From NCBI RefSeq assembly GCF_025837095.1, contig NZ_CP107551.1:3280668-3344667 (forward strand): 64,000 nucleotides of DNA, written 5' to 3'. Position 1 is the first letter of the stretch. Each line of letters starts with the position of its first letter. The translations under genes were made by a program, and so were the position numbers. Below the pieces are notes generated by a model that saw only the letters and a program-made list of their open reading frames with translations, made no database searches and had not been told where the DNA came from. This document shows, one piece after another, positions 31,373-43,350 of the stretch. The stretch comes from Rhodococcus sp. Z13. Its GTDB lineage: Bacteria > Actinomycetota > Actinomycetes > Mycobacteriales > Mycobacteriaceae.

Positions 31373-34300
31373 GACGGCTGCACCGAGAACACGGGTGAAC
31401 CGGTCGGCAAAGGTTTCCATCGTCTCGGCGTCGAACAGGTCCGTCGCATAGTTCAGGTCCACGAGGTAACCGTCGCCGGCGTCGGCCACCGTGACCTGCA
31501 GATCGAACTTGGCGGTGGTCGTCTCCACGTCCACACCCGCAACCGTCAGACCCGGCAACTCCAGTTCCGACTGTCCCAGGTTCTGGAATGCCAGCATCAC
31601 CTGGAACAACGGGGTCCGCGCCTGCGACCGCTCCGGATCGAGGATCTCCACCAGACGCTCGAACGGCACATCCGCATGCCCGAAGGCCTCGAGATCCGCA
31701 CCCCGCACCCGCGACAACAGACCCTCGAACGACTCACCCGCATCGACCTGCGTCCGCAGAACGAGAGTGTTGACGAACATACCCACCAGGTCGTCCAACG
31801 CGGCCTCACCACGACCGGCCACCGGGGTGCCGATCGCAATGTCGTCGGCGTTCGCCAACCGGGCCAGCAGCACCGACAACGCGGCATGGACGACCATGAA
31901 CTCGGTCGCCGACGTCCGATGCGCGAGATCGGTCACGGCAGAGCGGAGTCCGGGGTCGATGGTGAACCGGTGCGACGCACCCCGATGCGACATCACCCGT
32001 GGACGCGGCCGATCCGCCGGCAGATCCAGCTGCTCCGGCACACCCGCCAGAGTCTTCGTCCAGAACCCGATCTGCGCCGAGATCAGCGACTGCGGATCGT
32101 CCTCGCTACCGAGCACCTCACGCTGCCAGATCGCGAAATCGGCATACTGCACCTCGAGCGGCGCCCACGCCGGGGCCTCACCGGCAACCCGAGACGCGTA
32201 GGCCGTGACGAGGTCCCGCGTGAGCGGCCCCATCGAGAAACCATCCGCCGCAATGTGATGCACCACCAGCACCAGCACATGCTCGGACTCCGACACCGCG
32301 AACAACCGCACCCGGAACGGCACCTCGACGGTCACATCGAAACCGACCCCGACGACCGCCGCCGCCTCGGCGAACAGATCCTCCTCGGCCACCGGCACCG
32401 GAGTCAGATCCGGCACCACCTCCGCCGCCGGCAGCACCTGCTGGTAACCGACACCGTCGAGTTCGGGGTACACGGTACGCAACGACTCGTGCCGGGCGAG
32501 CACATCGGCCACCGCCGCCTGCAGCGCCGCCACATCCAGGTTGCCCGACAACCGGATCGCCACCGGAATGTTGTTCACCGCCGACTCGGGCTCGAACCGG
32601 TTGAGGAACCACATGCGCTGCTGCGCCAACGACAACGGCACCCGCTCCGGACGCTCCTGCGCCACCAGCGGAGCACGACCGGCGGTGTCGAGCTGCTCGA
32701 TCCGCGCAGCCAACGCCGACACCGTCGAAGCCTCGAACAACACCCGCACCGGCACCGACGTCTCCAACGCCGTTCCCAACCGGGCAGCCACCCGCGTCGC
32801 GATCAGAGAGTTGCCGCCGAGCGCGAAGAAGTCGTCGTCCGCACCGACCCGCTCTACGCCGAGGAGTTCGGCGAACACACCCGCCACGATCTCCTCGATC
32901 GGCGTCGACGGCGCCCGGTACTGCCGGGTTTCGAACACCGGTTCCGGCAACGCGCGACGATCCAGTTTGCCGTTGACGTTCAGCGGCAGCTCGTCCATGG
33001 TCACGAACGCCGACGGCATCATGTGCGACGGCAACCGTGTCGTCAGGGCCTCCCTGACCCCGGCGGGATCGAACGCGGCGGCATCTTGCGGAACGATGTA
33101 CGCCACCAGTTGCTGACCCGTGCGAGCGGAGTCGTGCACGACCACTGCTGCCCGGGCAACGTCGGCGAGCGCTCTCAGTGCTTCCTCGATCTCGCCGAGC
33201 TCGATCCGGAAACCGCGAATCTTGACCTGGAAATCGGCACGTCCGACGTATTCGAGTTCCGGGCCTTCACCGGTTTCCGTCCACCGCACGAGGTCGCCCG
33301 TCCGGTACATCCGGGTGCCGGTCCCGAAGGGAGACGCGACGAATCGATCCGCGGTCAGATCGGCACGGTCGTGGTATCCGCGGGCCAGCTGGGCCCCGGA
33401 CAGATACAGCTCGCCCACGACTCCGACGGGGACCGGATGCAGCCGGGTGTCGAGCACCAGCAGGTCGGTGTTCCATTCGGCCGTACCGATCGGAACCGAC
33501 CTGTCATCGGCGTCGCCGACACGATGTGCCGTCACGGAGACGGCAGCCTCGGTGGGCCCGTACAGGTTGTGGACGTCCGCGCGGGAGTTCGCCCGCAGGC
33601 GCTGCGCCAACTCGGCGGGCAGGGCCTCGCCGATCGCCAGAACGAGTCGCACGGCGTCCGGCAGCCGTCGATCGCCCACGGCGAGCAACGCCTCCAGGGT
33701 GGAGGGCACCGCATGCAGCACCGTCACGGCCTGCGCGTCCAGAAGGTCCGAGAGGTAGTCCGGATCCTGCTGCCCGCCGGGCCGTGCGATCACGAGCCGG
33801 CCTCCCGACACGAGGGCGCCCCAGAACTCCCAGACCGACAGGTCGAAGGTCGCCGCGGTCTTCAGCAGCGCCGCATCCGACGCATCGAGACCGAAGAAGG
33901 TGCTCTTCCAGACGAGCTGATTGACCACCGCGGAGTGCGGTACCGAGACGCCCTTCGGCCGACCCGTCGACCCCGACGTGAACAACACGTACGCGGTGTT
34001 CTCCGGCCGCAACGGCAGGAGCCGCTCCTCGTCGGACAGCGGCGCATCCGAGTGTTCCGCGAAGGCGGGTCCGTCGATCGAGACGACCTCGACGCCGGCC
34101 ACGACCGGCAGATCGGATGCATCGCGGGTGGTTGTCAGGACCAGGACCGGCTGCGCCGCCGCGAGGATGTAGTCGTTGCGGTCGGCGGGGTGGTCTGGGT
34201 CGATCGGCACGTACGCTCCACCGGCCGTCGAGATGGCGTACATGCCCACCAGCAGGTCCACCGAACGGCAGATGGCCAGGCCCACCCGGGCTTCCGGCCC

Positions 34301-37300
34301 GACGCCCTTCGCGATCAGGTACCGCGCGAGACGGTTCACGCGAGATGCGAACCCACCGTAGGTCAAGGACTCGTCCTCGGAGACCAGCGCGATCGCGCCG
34401 GGGGCCCGCTCGACCTGTTCGGCGAACAGTGCCGGCAGGGTGGTCGCGGGTACCGTCCGCTCCTCGCCGTGTCCGACGGAGATGACCGCCGACCGTTCGG
34501 CCGAGGTGAGCACCGGCAGGTCACCGACGGAGAGGGACGTGTCGTCCGCCACGGCCTCGAGGAGCCGTACCAGGCGCTCGACGATCCCGCGCACGGTGGA
34601 CTCGTCGAACAGCGCCGAGGCATAGGTGAGCACCCCGCCGAGCCCCTGCGGCTCGCCGTCCTCACCGTAGGAGTCGCTGACGATCAGATGCAGGTCGTAC
34701 TGCGAGTTCGGATTGTCGAACTCCACTCCGGAGATCGTCAGTCCCGGAAGAGCCAGAGTCGCCTTCTCGGTGTTCTGGAACGACAGCCCCACCTGCACCA
34801 AGGGGTGGTGAGCGGTCGTCCGCACCGGGTCGAGGGCCTCGACCAGCTGTTCGAACGGCACATCGGCGTTCGCGAACGCCGCGAGGTCGACCTCCCGGGT
34901 TCGGGTCAGCAGTTCGTCGAATCGCTCGTCGCCCCGGATCCGGCTGCGAAGGACCAGAGTGTTGGCGAACTGACCGACCACGTCGTCGAGCACGGCCTCG
35001 CCCCGGCCTGCGATCGGAGTGCCGACGGCCACGTCGTCGGATCCCGACAACCGGGCCAGCAGGGCGGCCCACGTCGCCTGGACGACCATGAAGAGGGTCG
35101 TGTTCGTGCGCGACGCGACCCGCACGAGCGAGCGGTGCAGGTCGGGTGTCACAGCTACGGGGACGCTGCCGCCCGCGAAGGACTGGACGGCGGGTCGCGG
35201 GCGATCCGTCGGCAGTTCCAGCAGATCGGGGAGGTCGGCGAGCGTCTCCTTCCAGAACGAGATCTGCTGGGCCATCAGCGAATCCGGATCGGAGGGATCG
35301 CCGAGCACCTCCCGCTGCCAGAGCGCGAAGTCCGCGTACTGGACCGGCAGGGGCGACCACTGGGGCAGGTCCCCACGGGACCTCGCCTCGTAGGCCTGCA
35401 CGAGGTCGCGCGTGAACGGCGCCATGGACGAGCCGTCGGCGGCGATGTGGTGCACGACCGCGACGAGGACGTACTCGTCGGGAGCCGGCTCGAACAGCCG
35501 AATACGGAAGGGCACCTCGGTACTCACGTCGAATCCTGCGGACAGGACCTCCGCGACACGTTCGGCGATCTCGGCTTCCGAAGTCTTCTCCGGGGTGACG
35601 ACCACTCGCACGTCGGATGCCGGCAGCACCTTCTGGTAGCCGACACCGTCGATCTCCGGATACACGGTGCGCAACGACTCGTGCCGGGCCAGCACGTCGG
35701 TGACGGCCTCCTGCAGCGCCTTCACGTTCAGGCGTCCCGACAACCGGATGGCGACCGGCAGGTTGTAGGCGGTCGACTCCGGGTCGAACCGGTTGAGGAA
35801 CCACATCCGCTGCTGAGCCAGGGACAGCGGCACGTGCTCGGGACGCGGACGCGCGACCAGCTCCGCGCGCTTGCCGGCTCCGATCTCGGATTCGACCCGA
35901 GCCGCCAACGCCGACACCGTCGACGCCTCGAACAACAACCGCACCGGCACCGCCGTGTCCAACGCCGCACCCAGCCGTGCCGTCAACCGCATCGCGACCA
36001 GCGAGTTACCACCCAGAGCGAAGAAATCGTCGTCCGCACCGACCCGCTCGACCCCGAGCACCTCGGCGAACACACCCGCCACCGTCTCCTCGACCGGCGT
36101 CGATGGCGCCCGGAACTCCCGAACCTCGAACACCGGATCCGGCAACGCCTTCCGGTCCAGCTTGCCCGACGCATTGAGCGGGAACTCGTCGAGCACCACG
36201 AACTGCTCCGGCACCATGTACCGCGGCAGCGACGCACCGACGGCCTCGGTCAGTTCCTCCACCGGCACCGAGCCATCGGACCCGAACACCACGTAGGCCA
36301 CCAGACGATCACCGACCGGTGACGACACCACTTCCACCGCCGCCTGCGACACCGCAGGATGAGCGACCACAGCCGCCTCGATCTCTCCCAGCTCGATCCG
36401 CTGACCACGGAACTTGACCTGGAAATCGGTACGGCCGATGTATTCGAGCGTCCCGTCGGCGGCCCACCGCACCAGATCCCCGGTGCGGTACATGCGCTCA
36501 CCCGGAGCACCGAACGGATTCGCCACGAAACGATCCGCCGCCAGATCCGGCCGGTTCAGATAACCACGCGCCAACTGCACGCCCGCCAGATACAACTCAC
36601 CCGGAGCACCCGGCACCGTCGGATTCAGACGGGAATCCAGCACGTACACACGGCAATTCCACTGCGGCACACCGATCGACGCCGACGCCCCCGCATCCGC
36701 CCCGGTCACGTCCGCATAGGTGAACGACACCGCAGCCTCGGTCGGACCGTACAGATTGTGCACTCGCGTGCGACCGAGCCGGCGCACCTGACGCACCGTC
36801 TGCACCGGCAACGCCTCACCGATGACGAACACGTCCCGCACCGTCCCGAGCGCACCGGCCGGCACCGCCTGCGCGAACATCGACAGCATCGACGGAACGA
36901 AGTCGGTCACCGTCACCGCGTGCGTCTCGACGAGACGGGCCAGGTAGGCCGGATCACGATGCCCGTCCGGCGTCGTCACCACCAGGGTCGCACCGACCCG
37001 CAGCGGAAGGAAATAACCCCACAACGACACGTCGAACGTGGTCGCGGTCTTCTGCAGATACACGTCCTCCGGCGTCAACCGGTACTCGTGCTGCATCCAG
37101 GCCATCTGGTTGACGATCGCCTCGTGCGGCACCGCCACACCCTTGGGCCGGCCCGTCGACCCCGAGGTGAAGATCACGTACGCGGTGTTACCCGGCCGCA
37201 CCGGCGCGATCCGCTCCGCATCCGCCAACGGCTCATCCGGCACACCCGACAGATCGAGCTCGTCGACCACGAGCGTCCGAGCCGACCACTCCGACGGCAC

Positions 37301-40300
37301 CGCCACCGCATCACTCGCACGGGACAGCACCAGCACCGGACCGGCGGTCTCCAGGATGTACCGATTGCGCTCGACCGGATGCTCCGGATCGATCGGCACG
37401 TACGCACCGCCGGCAGCGACGACCGCATACATCGCCACCACCAGATCCAGCGATCGGCCCAACGCGAGCACCACACGGGACTCCGGGCCCACGCCCTGAG
37501 AAATCAGATGTCGTGCAAGGCGATTCACCCGAGAAGCGAACTCGCCGTAGGTCAGGGACTCATCCTCGAACACCACCGCAGGCGCATCCGGCGACCGCCG
37601 AACCTGCTCGAAGAACTCGTCGAGCAACAATCCCCCACCGATACCGTCCGCATCGGTGGCATTCCAGTCGCTCAGGATCGCACGACGTTCGTCGTCCTCC
37701 ATGAACTCGAGGTCGCCGATCGCCTGCTCCGGGTTGCCGAGCGCAGAGCGCAGTACGGTCTCGAATCGCCGAGCGAACGCTTCGACGGTTCCGTGTTCGA
37801 AGAGATCGACGGCGTACTGCCAGCTGACGTCGAGGGGAGCGTCGTCGTTCCCCTGCGACACGATGTTGAGCTGAAGGTCGAACTTGGAGACGACGAATCC
37901 CGCGTCGACGGCATCCACCCCGGATGCGGCGTTCGGCTCCGCGAAGTTCTGGAAGAACAGCGCCACCTGGAACAGGGGGTGCCGGTCGGTGGCCCGCGCC
38001 GGATCGAGGACCTCCACCAGACGTTCGAACGGGACGTCGGCGTTCTCGAACGCCTCGAGGTCGACGTGCTGGACCTGCTGCAGGAATTCGGTGAACGGTG
38101 TGTTCGGGTCGATGCGGGTACGCAGGACGAGGGTGTTGACGAACATGCCCACCAGATCGTCCAGCGCTTCCTCGCCACGACCGGCGATCGGGCTGCCGAC
38201 AACCACGTCCTGTTCGCCCGACAACCGCCACAACGTGACCGCGTAGAGGGCGTGTACCAGCATGAACAGCGAGACACCCTGTGTCCGGGCGAGTTCCGCG
38301 AGAGCGACGTGGACGTCCCCGTCCAGAACCGAGCGATGGACCGCACCCCGGTACGAGGGGGTCTGCGGACGCGGCCGGTCGAACGGCAGTGCGATCTGTT
38401 CCGGAAGCCCGTCCAGTGTCGTGCGCCAGTAACCGACCTGCGACGCGATGAGGCTGGTCGGATCGGACTCGTCGCCGAGCACCGTCCGCTGCCAGAGCGT
38501 GTAGTCGGCGTACTGCACCGGCAGTTCGGACCACTCCGGAGCGGACCCCGCACTGCGCGCCGTGTAGGCGGTGAGCAGGTCCCGCACGAACGGCGCCAGC
38601 GACGAGCCGTCCGCCGCGATGTGGTGCAGAACCAGGACGAGCACGTGCTCCCCGTCCGGCAGGCGCAGCAGTTCGACGCGGATCGGGATGTCGGTGGTGA
38701 CGTCGAATCCGGTGGAGGCAGCGCGCACCAACCGGGTGTGCATCTCCTCCTCGGTGACCACGTCGACCGTGAGCCGCAGGTCGACCTCGTCGATGTCGAG
38801 CACCTGCTGCCAGCCGACGCCGTCCTGCTCCGGGAAGACCGTGCGGAGAACCTCGTGACGGGCGAGCACGTCGCGGAGCGCTGCGGCCAGCACGTCGGGA
38901 CGCAGGTCTGCCGGCAACCGGACGGGCAGCGGGATGTTGTTCACCGGCGAGTCGCTGTCGAACCGGCTCAGGAACCAGATCCGTTGCTGTGCAAGCGACA
39001 ACGGGATCCGCTCGGGCCGCGGCACAGGGGCCAGCGGGATCCGGGTCCCCGTCCCCGACTGCTCGTCGAGCAGGGTGGCCAGTCCCGAGACGGTCGATGC
39101 CTCGAACAGCATCCGTACCGGCACCGTGGTGTTCGTCGCCGCGCCGATGCGGGCTGCGACGCGCGTCGCGATCAATGAGTTGCCGCCGAGGTCGAAGAAG
39201 TCGTCGTCGGCGCCGACCCGGTCCACGCCGAGGACCTCGGCGAAGACGCCCGCCACGGTCTCCTCGGCCGGAGTCGACGGCGCCCGGAACTCCCGCACCT
39301 CGAACACCGGTTCGGGCAGGGCGTCCCGGTCGAGCTTCCCGTTGGGGGTGAGCGGAATCGAGTCCAGCACGACGATCGTCGCCGGAACCATGTGGCGGGG
39401 AAGAGCTTTGCGCGCAGCGTCGAGCAGATCATCCGGATCGATCGTCGTGTCCGCGACCGGCTGGACGTAGGAGACGAGCACGTCGTCCTCGCCGGGGCCG
39501 GGGCGGGTGAGGGTGACCGCGAAGGACACCCCGGGGAGTCCCGCCAGGACGGCGTCGATCTCCCCGAGTTCGATGCGGAAACCCCGGATCTTGACCTGGA
39601 AGTCGCTGCGTCCGACGATCGTGAGGGTTCCGTCCGCACTCCGGCGCGCCAGGTCGCCCGTCCTGTACAGGCGCCCGAACAGCGTGCGGCCGGCGTCGTC
39701 CTCGGTCAGGAACGGGTTGGCGACGAATCGTGATGCGGTCAGCGAGGGACGCTCGTGATAGCCGCGTGCGACCTGCCCACCCGCGACGTACAGCTCGCCG
39801 ACCGAGCCGTCCGCGACAGGAGAGAGCCGTTCGTCCAGCACGTACGCCCTGATGCCCCGCAGTGGCAGACCGATGGGGGTTCCCTCCCCCGCCTCCAGTG
39901 GCTGGAGGTTGGTCGCGATCGTGGACTCGGTGGGTCCGTAGACGTTCACGAACCGGCGGCCGGCACCCCACCGATCCACCAGTTCCGACGAGAACCCCTC
40001 GCCGCCGACACCGAGCACCGTCAGGTCGGGCAGCCGCTGCGGATCGAGGGAGGTGAGCACCGAGGGGGTGAAGAAGGAATGCGAGACCCGCTCGGCGGCG
40101 AGGAGCGCCTCGAGTTCGTCGCCGCCGTAGACCTCGGGCGGTACGACGACGAGACACGACCCGCTCGCGGCGGCCATGAGGACCTCGAGCATCGACGCGT
40201 CGAAGCTGGGCGAGGCGAACTGGGAGACCCGCGCCTCCGGCGTCAGCTGCATGCGATCGGTCAGTTCGGGCAGAAAGGTCTCGAAACCCGCATGGGTCAC

Positions 40301-40897
40301 GACGACGCCCTTGGGCTTGCCGGTCGATCCCGAGGTGTAGATGATCCACGCCGGGTGGTCCGCGCGCAGTGTGTGCACGCGCTCGTCGTAGGTGACGGCC
40401 CGGTCGGGAACGTCCTCGAGCGAACCGAGGACGTCGGGCGCGTCGAGGACGAGCCAGTCCACGGTGGACGGCAGGTTCTCGACCACACCGCCCACGGTCA
40501 GCCCGAGGACGGCACGTGAGTCCTCGACCATGTAGCGGACCCGGTCGACCGGGTATTTCGGATCGACGGGCACGAACGCCGCTCCGGATTTGGCGACGGC
40601 CCATACGGCGACGACCGACTCGAAGGACCGGGGTACGGCGAGCGCCACCCGGTCCTCGGGGCCGATTCCCCGCTGGATGAGCAGCCGGGCCAGCTTCGAG
40701 GAGCGCGCATCGAGTTCGGCGTAGGTCAGCGATCCTCCACCGAAGCGCACCGCGACGGCGGTCGCGGACCGCTCGACCGCAGCGCCGAAGATCTGGGGCA
40801 GCAGCAGAGCGCGAGTGCGGGCCTGTCGCCGTGGCCGGTTCGGCCGGGGACGGCGCCCTTCGCGTCCGGTCCGGGCATCGGTTCCGTGCGGTGTCAT
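30746..40897 (-). CDS. NRPS 2, N-terminal part (A6-T6, modules 7 and 8, C9, start of A9), before a frameshift
   Basis: Begins with ATG at 40897 (GAGGTGG ribosome site upstream) directly into an adenylation domain, without a condensation domain. The first 30 residues contain ten arginines ([20 protein letters not shown] onward). Domain order: A6-T6, C7-A7-T7, C8-A8-T8, C9-A9. All C domains have HHIAADG and the [11 protein letters not shown] start typical of LCL domains. The frame ends in [12 protein letters not shown] where other copies read [14 protein letters not shown]: a one-base deletion at 30,787-30,788. Together with the next part it would be about 5,170 residues with four full modules and one split module. 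Confidence 0.92.
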   Translation of the reverse strand: MTPHGTDARTGREGRRPRPNRPRRQARTRALLLPQIFGAAVERSATAVAVRFGGGSLTYAELDARSSKLARLLIQRGIGPEDRVALAVPRSFESVVAVWAVAKSGAAFVPVDPKYPVDRVRYMVEDSRAVLGLTVGGVVENLPSTVDWLVLDAPDVLGSLEDVPDRAVTYDERVHTLRADHPAWIIYTSGSTGKPKGVVVTHAGFETFLPELTDRMQLTPEARVSQFASPSFDASMLEVLMAAASGSCLVVVPPEVYGGDELEALLAAERVSHSFFTPSVLTSLDPQRLPDLTVLGVGGEGFSSELVDRWGAGRRFVNVYGPTESTIATNLQPLEAGEGTPIGLPLRGIRAYVLDERLSPVADGSVGELYVAGGQVARGYHERPSLTASRFVANPFLTEDDAGRTLFGRLYRTGDLARRSADGTLTIVGRSDFQVKIRGFRIELGEIDAVLAGLPGVSFAVTLTRPGPGEDDVLVSYVQPVADTTIDPDDLLDAARKALPRHMVPATIVVLDSIPLTPNGKLDRDALPEPVFEVREFRAPSTPAEETVAGVFAEVLGVDRVGADDDFFDLGGNSLIATRVAARIGAATNTTVPVRMLFEASTVSGLATLLDEQSGTGTRIPLAPVPRPERIPLSLAQQRIWFLSRFDSDSPVNNIPLPVRLPADLRPDVLAAALRDVLARHEVLRTVFPEQDGVGWQQVLDIDEVDLRLTVDVVTEEEMHTRLVRAASTGFDVTTDIPIRVELLRLPDGEHVLVLVLHHIAADGSSLAPFVRDLLTAYTARSAGSAPEWSELPVQYADYTLWQRTVLGDESDPTSLIASQVGYWRTTLDGLPEQIALPFDRPRPQTPSYRGAVHRSVLDGDVHVALAELARTQGVSLFMLVHALYAVTLWRLSGEQDVVVGSPIAGRGEEALDDLVGMFVNTLVLRTRIDPNTPFTEFLQQVQHVDLEAFENADVPFERLVEVLDPARATDRHPLFQVALFFQNFAEPNAASGVDAVDAGFVVSKFDLQLNIVSQGNDDAPLDVSWQYAVDLFEHGTVEAFARRFETVLRSALGNPEQAIGDLEFMEDDERRAILSDWNATDADGIGGGLLLDEFFEQVRRSPDAPAVVFEDESLTYGEFASRVNRLARHLISQGVGPESRVVLALGRSLDLVVAMYAVVAAGGAYVPIDPEHPVERNRYILETAGPVLVLSRASDAVAVPSEWSARTLVVDELDLSGVPDEPLADAERIAPVRPGNTAYVIFTSGSTGRPKGVAVPHEAIVNQMAWMQHEYRLTPEDVYLQKTATTFDVSLWGYFLPLRVGATLVVTTPDGHRDPAYLARLVETHAVTVTDFVPSMLSMFAQAVPAGALGTVRDVFVIGEALPVQTVRQVRRLGRTRVHNLYGPTEAAVSFTYADVTGADAGASASIGVPQWNCRVYVLDSRLNPTVPGAPGELYLAGVQLARGYLNRPDLAADRFVANPFGAPGERMYRTGDLVRWAADGTLEYIGRTDFQVKFRGQRIELGEIEAAVVAHPAVSQAAVEVVSSPVGDRLVAYVVFGSDGSVPVEELTEAVGASLPRYMVPEQFVVLDEFPLNASGKLDRKALPDPVFEVREFRAPSTPVEETVAGVFAEVLGVERVGADDDFFALGGNSLVAMRLTARLGAALDTAVPVRLLFEASTVSALAARVESEIGAGKRAELVARPRPEHVPLSLAQQRMWFLNRFDPESTAYNLPVAIRLSGRLNVKALQEAVTDVLARHESLRTVYPEIDGVGYQKVLPASDVRVVVTPEKTSEAEIAERVAEVLSAGFDVSTEVPFRIRLFEPAPDEYVLVAVVHHIAADGSSMAPFTRDLVQAYEARSRGDLPQWSPLPVQYADFALWQREVLGDPSDPDSLMAQQISFWKETLADLPDLLELPTDRPRPAVQSFAGGSVPVAVTPDLHRSLVRVASRTNTTLFMVVQATWAALLARLSGSDDVAVGTPIAGRGEAVLDDVVGQFANTLVLRSRIRGDERFDELLTRTREVDLAAFANADVPFEQLVEALDPVRTTAHHPLVQVGLSFQNTEKATLALPGLTISGVEFDNPNSQYDLHLIVSDSYGEDGEPQGLGGVLTYASALFDESTVRGIVERLVRLLEAVADDTSLSVGDLPVLTSAERSAVISVGHGEERTVPATTLPALFAEQVERAPGAIALVSEDESLTYGGFASRVNRLARYLIAKGVGPEARVGLAICRSVDLLVGMYAISTAGGAYVPIDPDHPADRNDYILAAAQPVLVLTTTRDASDLPVVAGVEVVSIDGPAFAEHSDAPLSDEERLLPLRPENTAYVLFTSGSTGRPKGVSVPHSAVVNQLVWKSTFFGLDASDAALLKTAATFDLSVWEFWGALVSGGRLVIARPGGQQDPDYLSDLLDAQAVTVLHAVPSTLEALLAVGDRRLPDAVRLVLAIGEALPAELAQRLRANSRADVHNLYGPTEAAVSVTAHRVGDADDRSVPIGTAEWNTDLLVLDTRLHPVPVGVVGELYLSGAQLARGYHDRADLTADRFVASPFGTGTRMYRTGDLVRWTETGEGPELEYVGRADFQVKIRGFRIELGEIEEALRALADVARAAVVVHDSARTGQQLVAYIVPQDAAAFDPAGVREALTTRLPSHMMPSAFVTMDELPLNVNGKLDRRALPEPVFETRQYRAPSTPIEEIVAGVFAELLGVERVGADDDFFALGGNSLIATRVAARLGTALETSVPVRVLFEASTVSALAARIEQLDTAGRAPLVAQERPERVPLSLAQQRMWFLNRFEPESAVNNIPVAIRLSGNLDVAALQAAVADVLARHESLRTVYPELDGVGYQQVLPAAEVVPDLTPVPVAEEDLFAEAAAVVGVGFDVTVEVPFRVRLFAVSESEHVLVLVVHHIAADGFSMGPLTRDLVTAYASRVAGEAPAWAPLEVQYADFAIWQREVLGSEDDPQSLISAQIGFWTKTLAGVPEQLDLPADRPRPRVMSHRGASHRFTIDPGLRSAVTDLAHRTSATEFMVVHAALSVLLARLANADDIAIGTPVAGRGEAALDDLVGMFVNTLVLRTQVDAGESFEGLLSRVRGADLEAFGHADVPFERLVEILDPERSQARTPLFQVMLAFQNLGQSELELPGLTVAGVDVETTTAKFDLQVTVADAGDGYLVDLNYATDLFDAETMETFADRFTRVLGAAVADPAVPVGEVDLLDEVERSRVLEVWNDTARVVDGPGSLPGVFVEQVRRSPDAVAVVFEGESLTYGEFASRVNRLARHLISLGVGPESTVALAMRRSTELLVGMYAVLAAGGAYVPIDPDQPDERNGYILEVAEPVVVLTTERDGVVVPGQGSVPSVAIDSLDLSAVSDAVVSDADRVAALRSGNTAYVIFTSGSTVGRRVWRCRTGRW
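31543..32595 (-). repeat. Condensation-domain repeat (C9 copy)
   Basis: Partner of 28,283-29,335. The identity continues on the far side into the N-terminal part of the adjacent A domains (27,620-27,960 vs 30,880-31,230). Confidence 0.8.
32680..35850 (-). other. NRPS module 8: C8-A8-T8
   Basis: C8 about 35,850-34,500 (HHIAADGSS), A8 34,450-32,960, T8 32,910-32,690. Code by eye D-L-W-H-L-I-L-V-S-K; it partly resembles serine codes (DVWHL...), a weak suggestion only. L residue expected. Confidence 0.78.
35880..39040 (-). other. NRPS module 7: C7-A7-T7
   Basis: C7 about 39,040-37,690 (HHIAADGSS), A7 37,650-36,160, T7 36,120-35,890. Code by eye D-V-W-D-F-I-L-V-S-K, unassigned. L residue expected. 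Confidence 0.78.
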
Positions 40898-43350
40898 TCC
40901 GACACCACCTCGTCACGGCACAGGACGGACCCGAACTCGTTCACCAAAGCGAACCACCCTTTCGCATTCCGGGGCAACGTCCTCGCCGCTCCCCTACCAC
41001 GCCGGCGCGGACTTCCTCGACTCGCTCCTGGCACCGCTGGTACGTGGTACGGGCGATGCAACGTACGCTGCATCGCCCGTACCACCTCACGCCGAACTCA
41101 CTTCCCGAAGTGCGCACTCCAGGAGCCGAGAGCAACGACATCTACCGCGCCGCTGCCGTCCTCGGCCGGCGTGTCCGTGTCTTCCACGATGAAACACTCC
41201 AGGTCATCCAGCGAAGTCGTATCCACCTTACCGGGTGCGTCGGACCCCACGACCGCGTGAGTGACCCACTCGTCCGCGAGGACATCCGTGAGGTCGTCCC
41301 CGGATCCGTTTCCGTTACCCGTCGTCACATAGGCGGCACCGGCGGCACCGGCCAGCAACGGGGTGAGCGCCTTGCCGTGGCCTTCGCCCGACCCACCGTA
41401 GAACAGCCTCGACTCGTAGGTGACACCGAAGCGTTCCTGACTGTTCTCCAGCCACCCCGCCAGGGATCCGTGATCCACGACACCCACCCGGGAGCCGCTC
41501 ACGTGGACCCAGGCCGGATCGTCGGGCGTCAGTCCCCGCAGTCGGTCCGTGTAGGTGACCTGAGCGGCGGACGCCTCGTCGACGCGGGCTTCGACCGCCG
41601 GATCCGTCAGATCGAGGATCCGGGGGTGGCCGGTCACGGCACCGCGCGAGAGGACCAGTTCCACGGCGGGCGTCGCCTCGGGGAGCGGCTCCCCCGACGG
41701 ATCGAGCACGAGGAAGGCCGCGCCCGACTTGAGGACCGCCCACAGTGCGCAGACGCCGTCGACGGAGCCGTCCAGGACCACACCGACGACATCGCCGGTG
41801 CCGATCCCCTCCTCGATCAGCAGCCTCGCGATCTGCGACGACCTCCGGTCGATCTCCCGGTAGGTGACCTCGTCGCCGTCCACCGACACCGCAGGAGCCT
41901 CCGGATCCTGCTCCACGTTGGCCGTGAACAGCTGGGACACCACCCGGGTGGACCTGCCGGAGGTACCGGTCTCCTGTTCGGCTGCTCCCGAGGTCAGAGC
42001 CCGGCGTTCCTCGTCCGACAGGATCTCGACGTCACCCACCGGAACCGAGGAGTCGGTCGTGACCGCGTCGAGGACGCGGACGAACCGGTCGGAGAGCTTC
42101 TCGACGGTGGCCCGGTCGAACAGATCGGCTGCGTAGATCCATTCCCCGACGAATCCGTTTCCGTTGTCGGCGAGAGTGAGCTGCAGATCGAACTTCGCGG
42201 TCGGAGCGCCCCCCTGGAGCGGTTCGATCGTCAGGCCGGGCAACGTGAACTCGGCCTGACCCATGGGCTCGACCGACAGGACCACCTGGATCAGCGGCGC
42301 CGCCGTGCCCTTCGGTACGACCTCGTCCACGATCCGCTCGAACGGCAGGTCCGCGTTGTCGAGTGCCTCCAGGTCCGCCGTGCGCACCCGGTCCACCAGT
42401 TCGGCGAACGGAAGCGACGGGTCGAGACTCGTCCGGAGCGGCAACGTGTTGACGAACATGCCGACGAGGTCGTCGAGCTCGGAGATGCCGCGACCTGCGA
42501 CCGGCGTACCGATCGCGAAGTCCCGCGCACCGCTGAGGCGCGTGACCAGCACCGCGAGAGCACTGTGGACGACCATGAACAGGGTCGCGTTGTGTGCCCG
42601 GGCGAGTGCGGTCAGCCGTTCCTGGACGTCGGCACCCACGGTGAAGCGGACGGATCCACCCGCCGGCGACGGGTTCGACGTACGAGGACGGTCGGTCGGC
42701 AGATCGATCTGCTGCGGCATCCCCGCGAGCGCGTCCCGCCAGTAGGCGAGCTGCCGGGCGACCAGGGACTCGTCGTCCGACTCGTCTCCCATCACCGTGC
42801 GCTGCCACAGGGCATAGTCCGCGTACTGGACGGGCAACGGCTTCCAGCCGGGCGCCGCATCCCGGGTGCGTGCCAGGTACGCCGTCATCATGTCCCGTCC
42901 CAGGGGAGCCATCGACTCACCGTCGGCGGTGATGTGGTGCACGACGAACGCCAGCACGTGGTCCTCGGCGCCGAGTTCGAACAGGCGGACCCGAACCGGC
43001 GGACGCTGCGTGACGTCGAAGCCCTCGTTCAGCATCGTCGCCGCCTGTTCGAACAGGTCCGATTCGGAGTCGACCCGGACGTGCCCGACGGACAGCCCGG
43101 CCTCCTCCGGCGCCAGAACCTCCTGGTACGGGCCGTCCTGATCGCTCGGGTAGCGGGTGCGCAGCGATTCGTGCCGTGCCACCAGATCGGCGACCGCGGC
43201 GTCGATCGCATCCCGGTCGAGTGCACCCTTCAGACGCAGCGCCATCGGGATGTTGTAGACCGGCGACGTGGTGTCCATCTGGTTGAGGAACCACATCCGC
43301 TGCTGCGCCAGGGACAGCGGGATACGCTCCGGCCGGTCCCCTGCCGTGAT
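39070..43350 (-). other. Split NRPS module 6: C6 (+ degenerate A tail) on NRPS 1, A6-T6 on NRPS 2
   Basis: C6 (43,350-42,010) has no functional A partner in its own protein; the tail 41,940-41,098 is a decayed half A domain. A6 (40,800-39,310) and T6 (39,290-39,070; [11 protein letters not shown]) start the next protein. A6 code by eye D-A-L-F-G-G-V-I-A-K, unassigned. Product line logic requires C6 to work in trans with A6-T6. Confidence 0.75.
41044..41085 (-). terminator. 17-bp perfect hairpin between NRPS 1 and NRPS 2
   Basis: Arms 41044-41060 (GTGGTACGGGCGATGCA) and 41069-41085 are exact complements around an 8-base loop ACGTACGC. It starts 12 bp after the NRPS 1 stop, in the 200-bp gap to NRPS 2. 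No T-run follows in either direction. It may be a terminator or attenuator that lowers NRPS 2 relative to NRPS 1, or an RNA processing site. Confidence 0.6.

Larger units (their letters stand above)
29530..32650 (-). other. NRPS module 9: C9-A9-T9 (frameshifted copy)
   Basis: C9 about 32,650-31,320, A9 31,300-29,810, T9 29,760-29,540. A9 is near-identical to A2/A4 over 30,018-31,372 and has the same unassigned code. The one-base deletion at about 30,787 lies in the ATP-binding loop of A9. Confidence 0.8.

Noticed and set aside
41098-41940. The half A domain at the end of NRPS 1 as a frameshift artefact
   Set aside because: Only about 200 bp separate its stop from the NRPS 2 start, too little for the missing A core and T domain, and the ATP loop is already degenerate before the stop.
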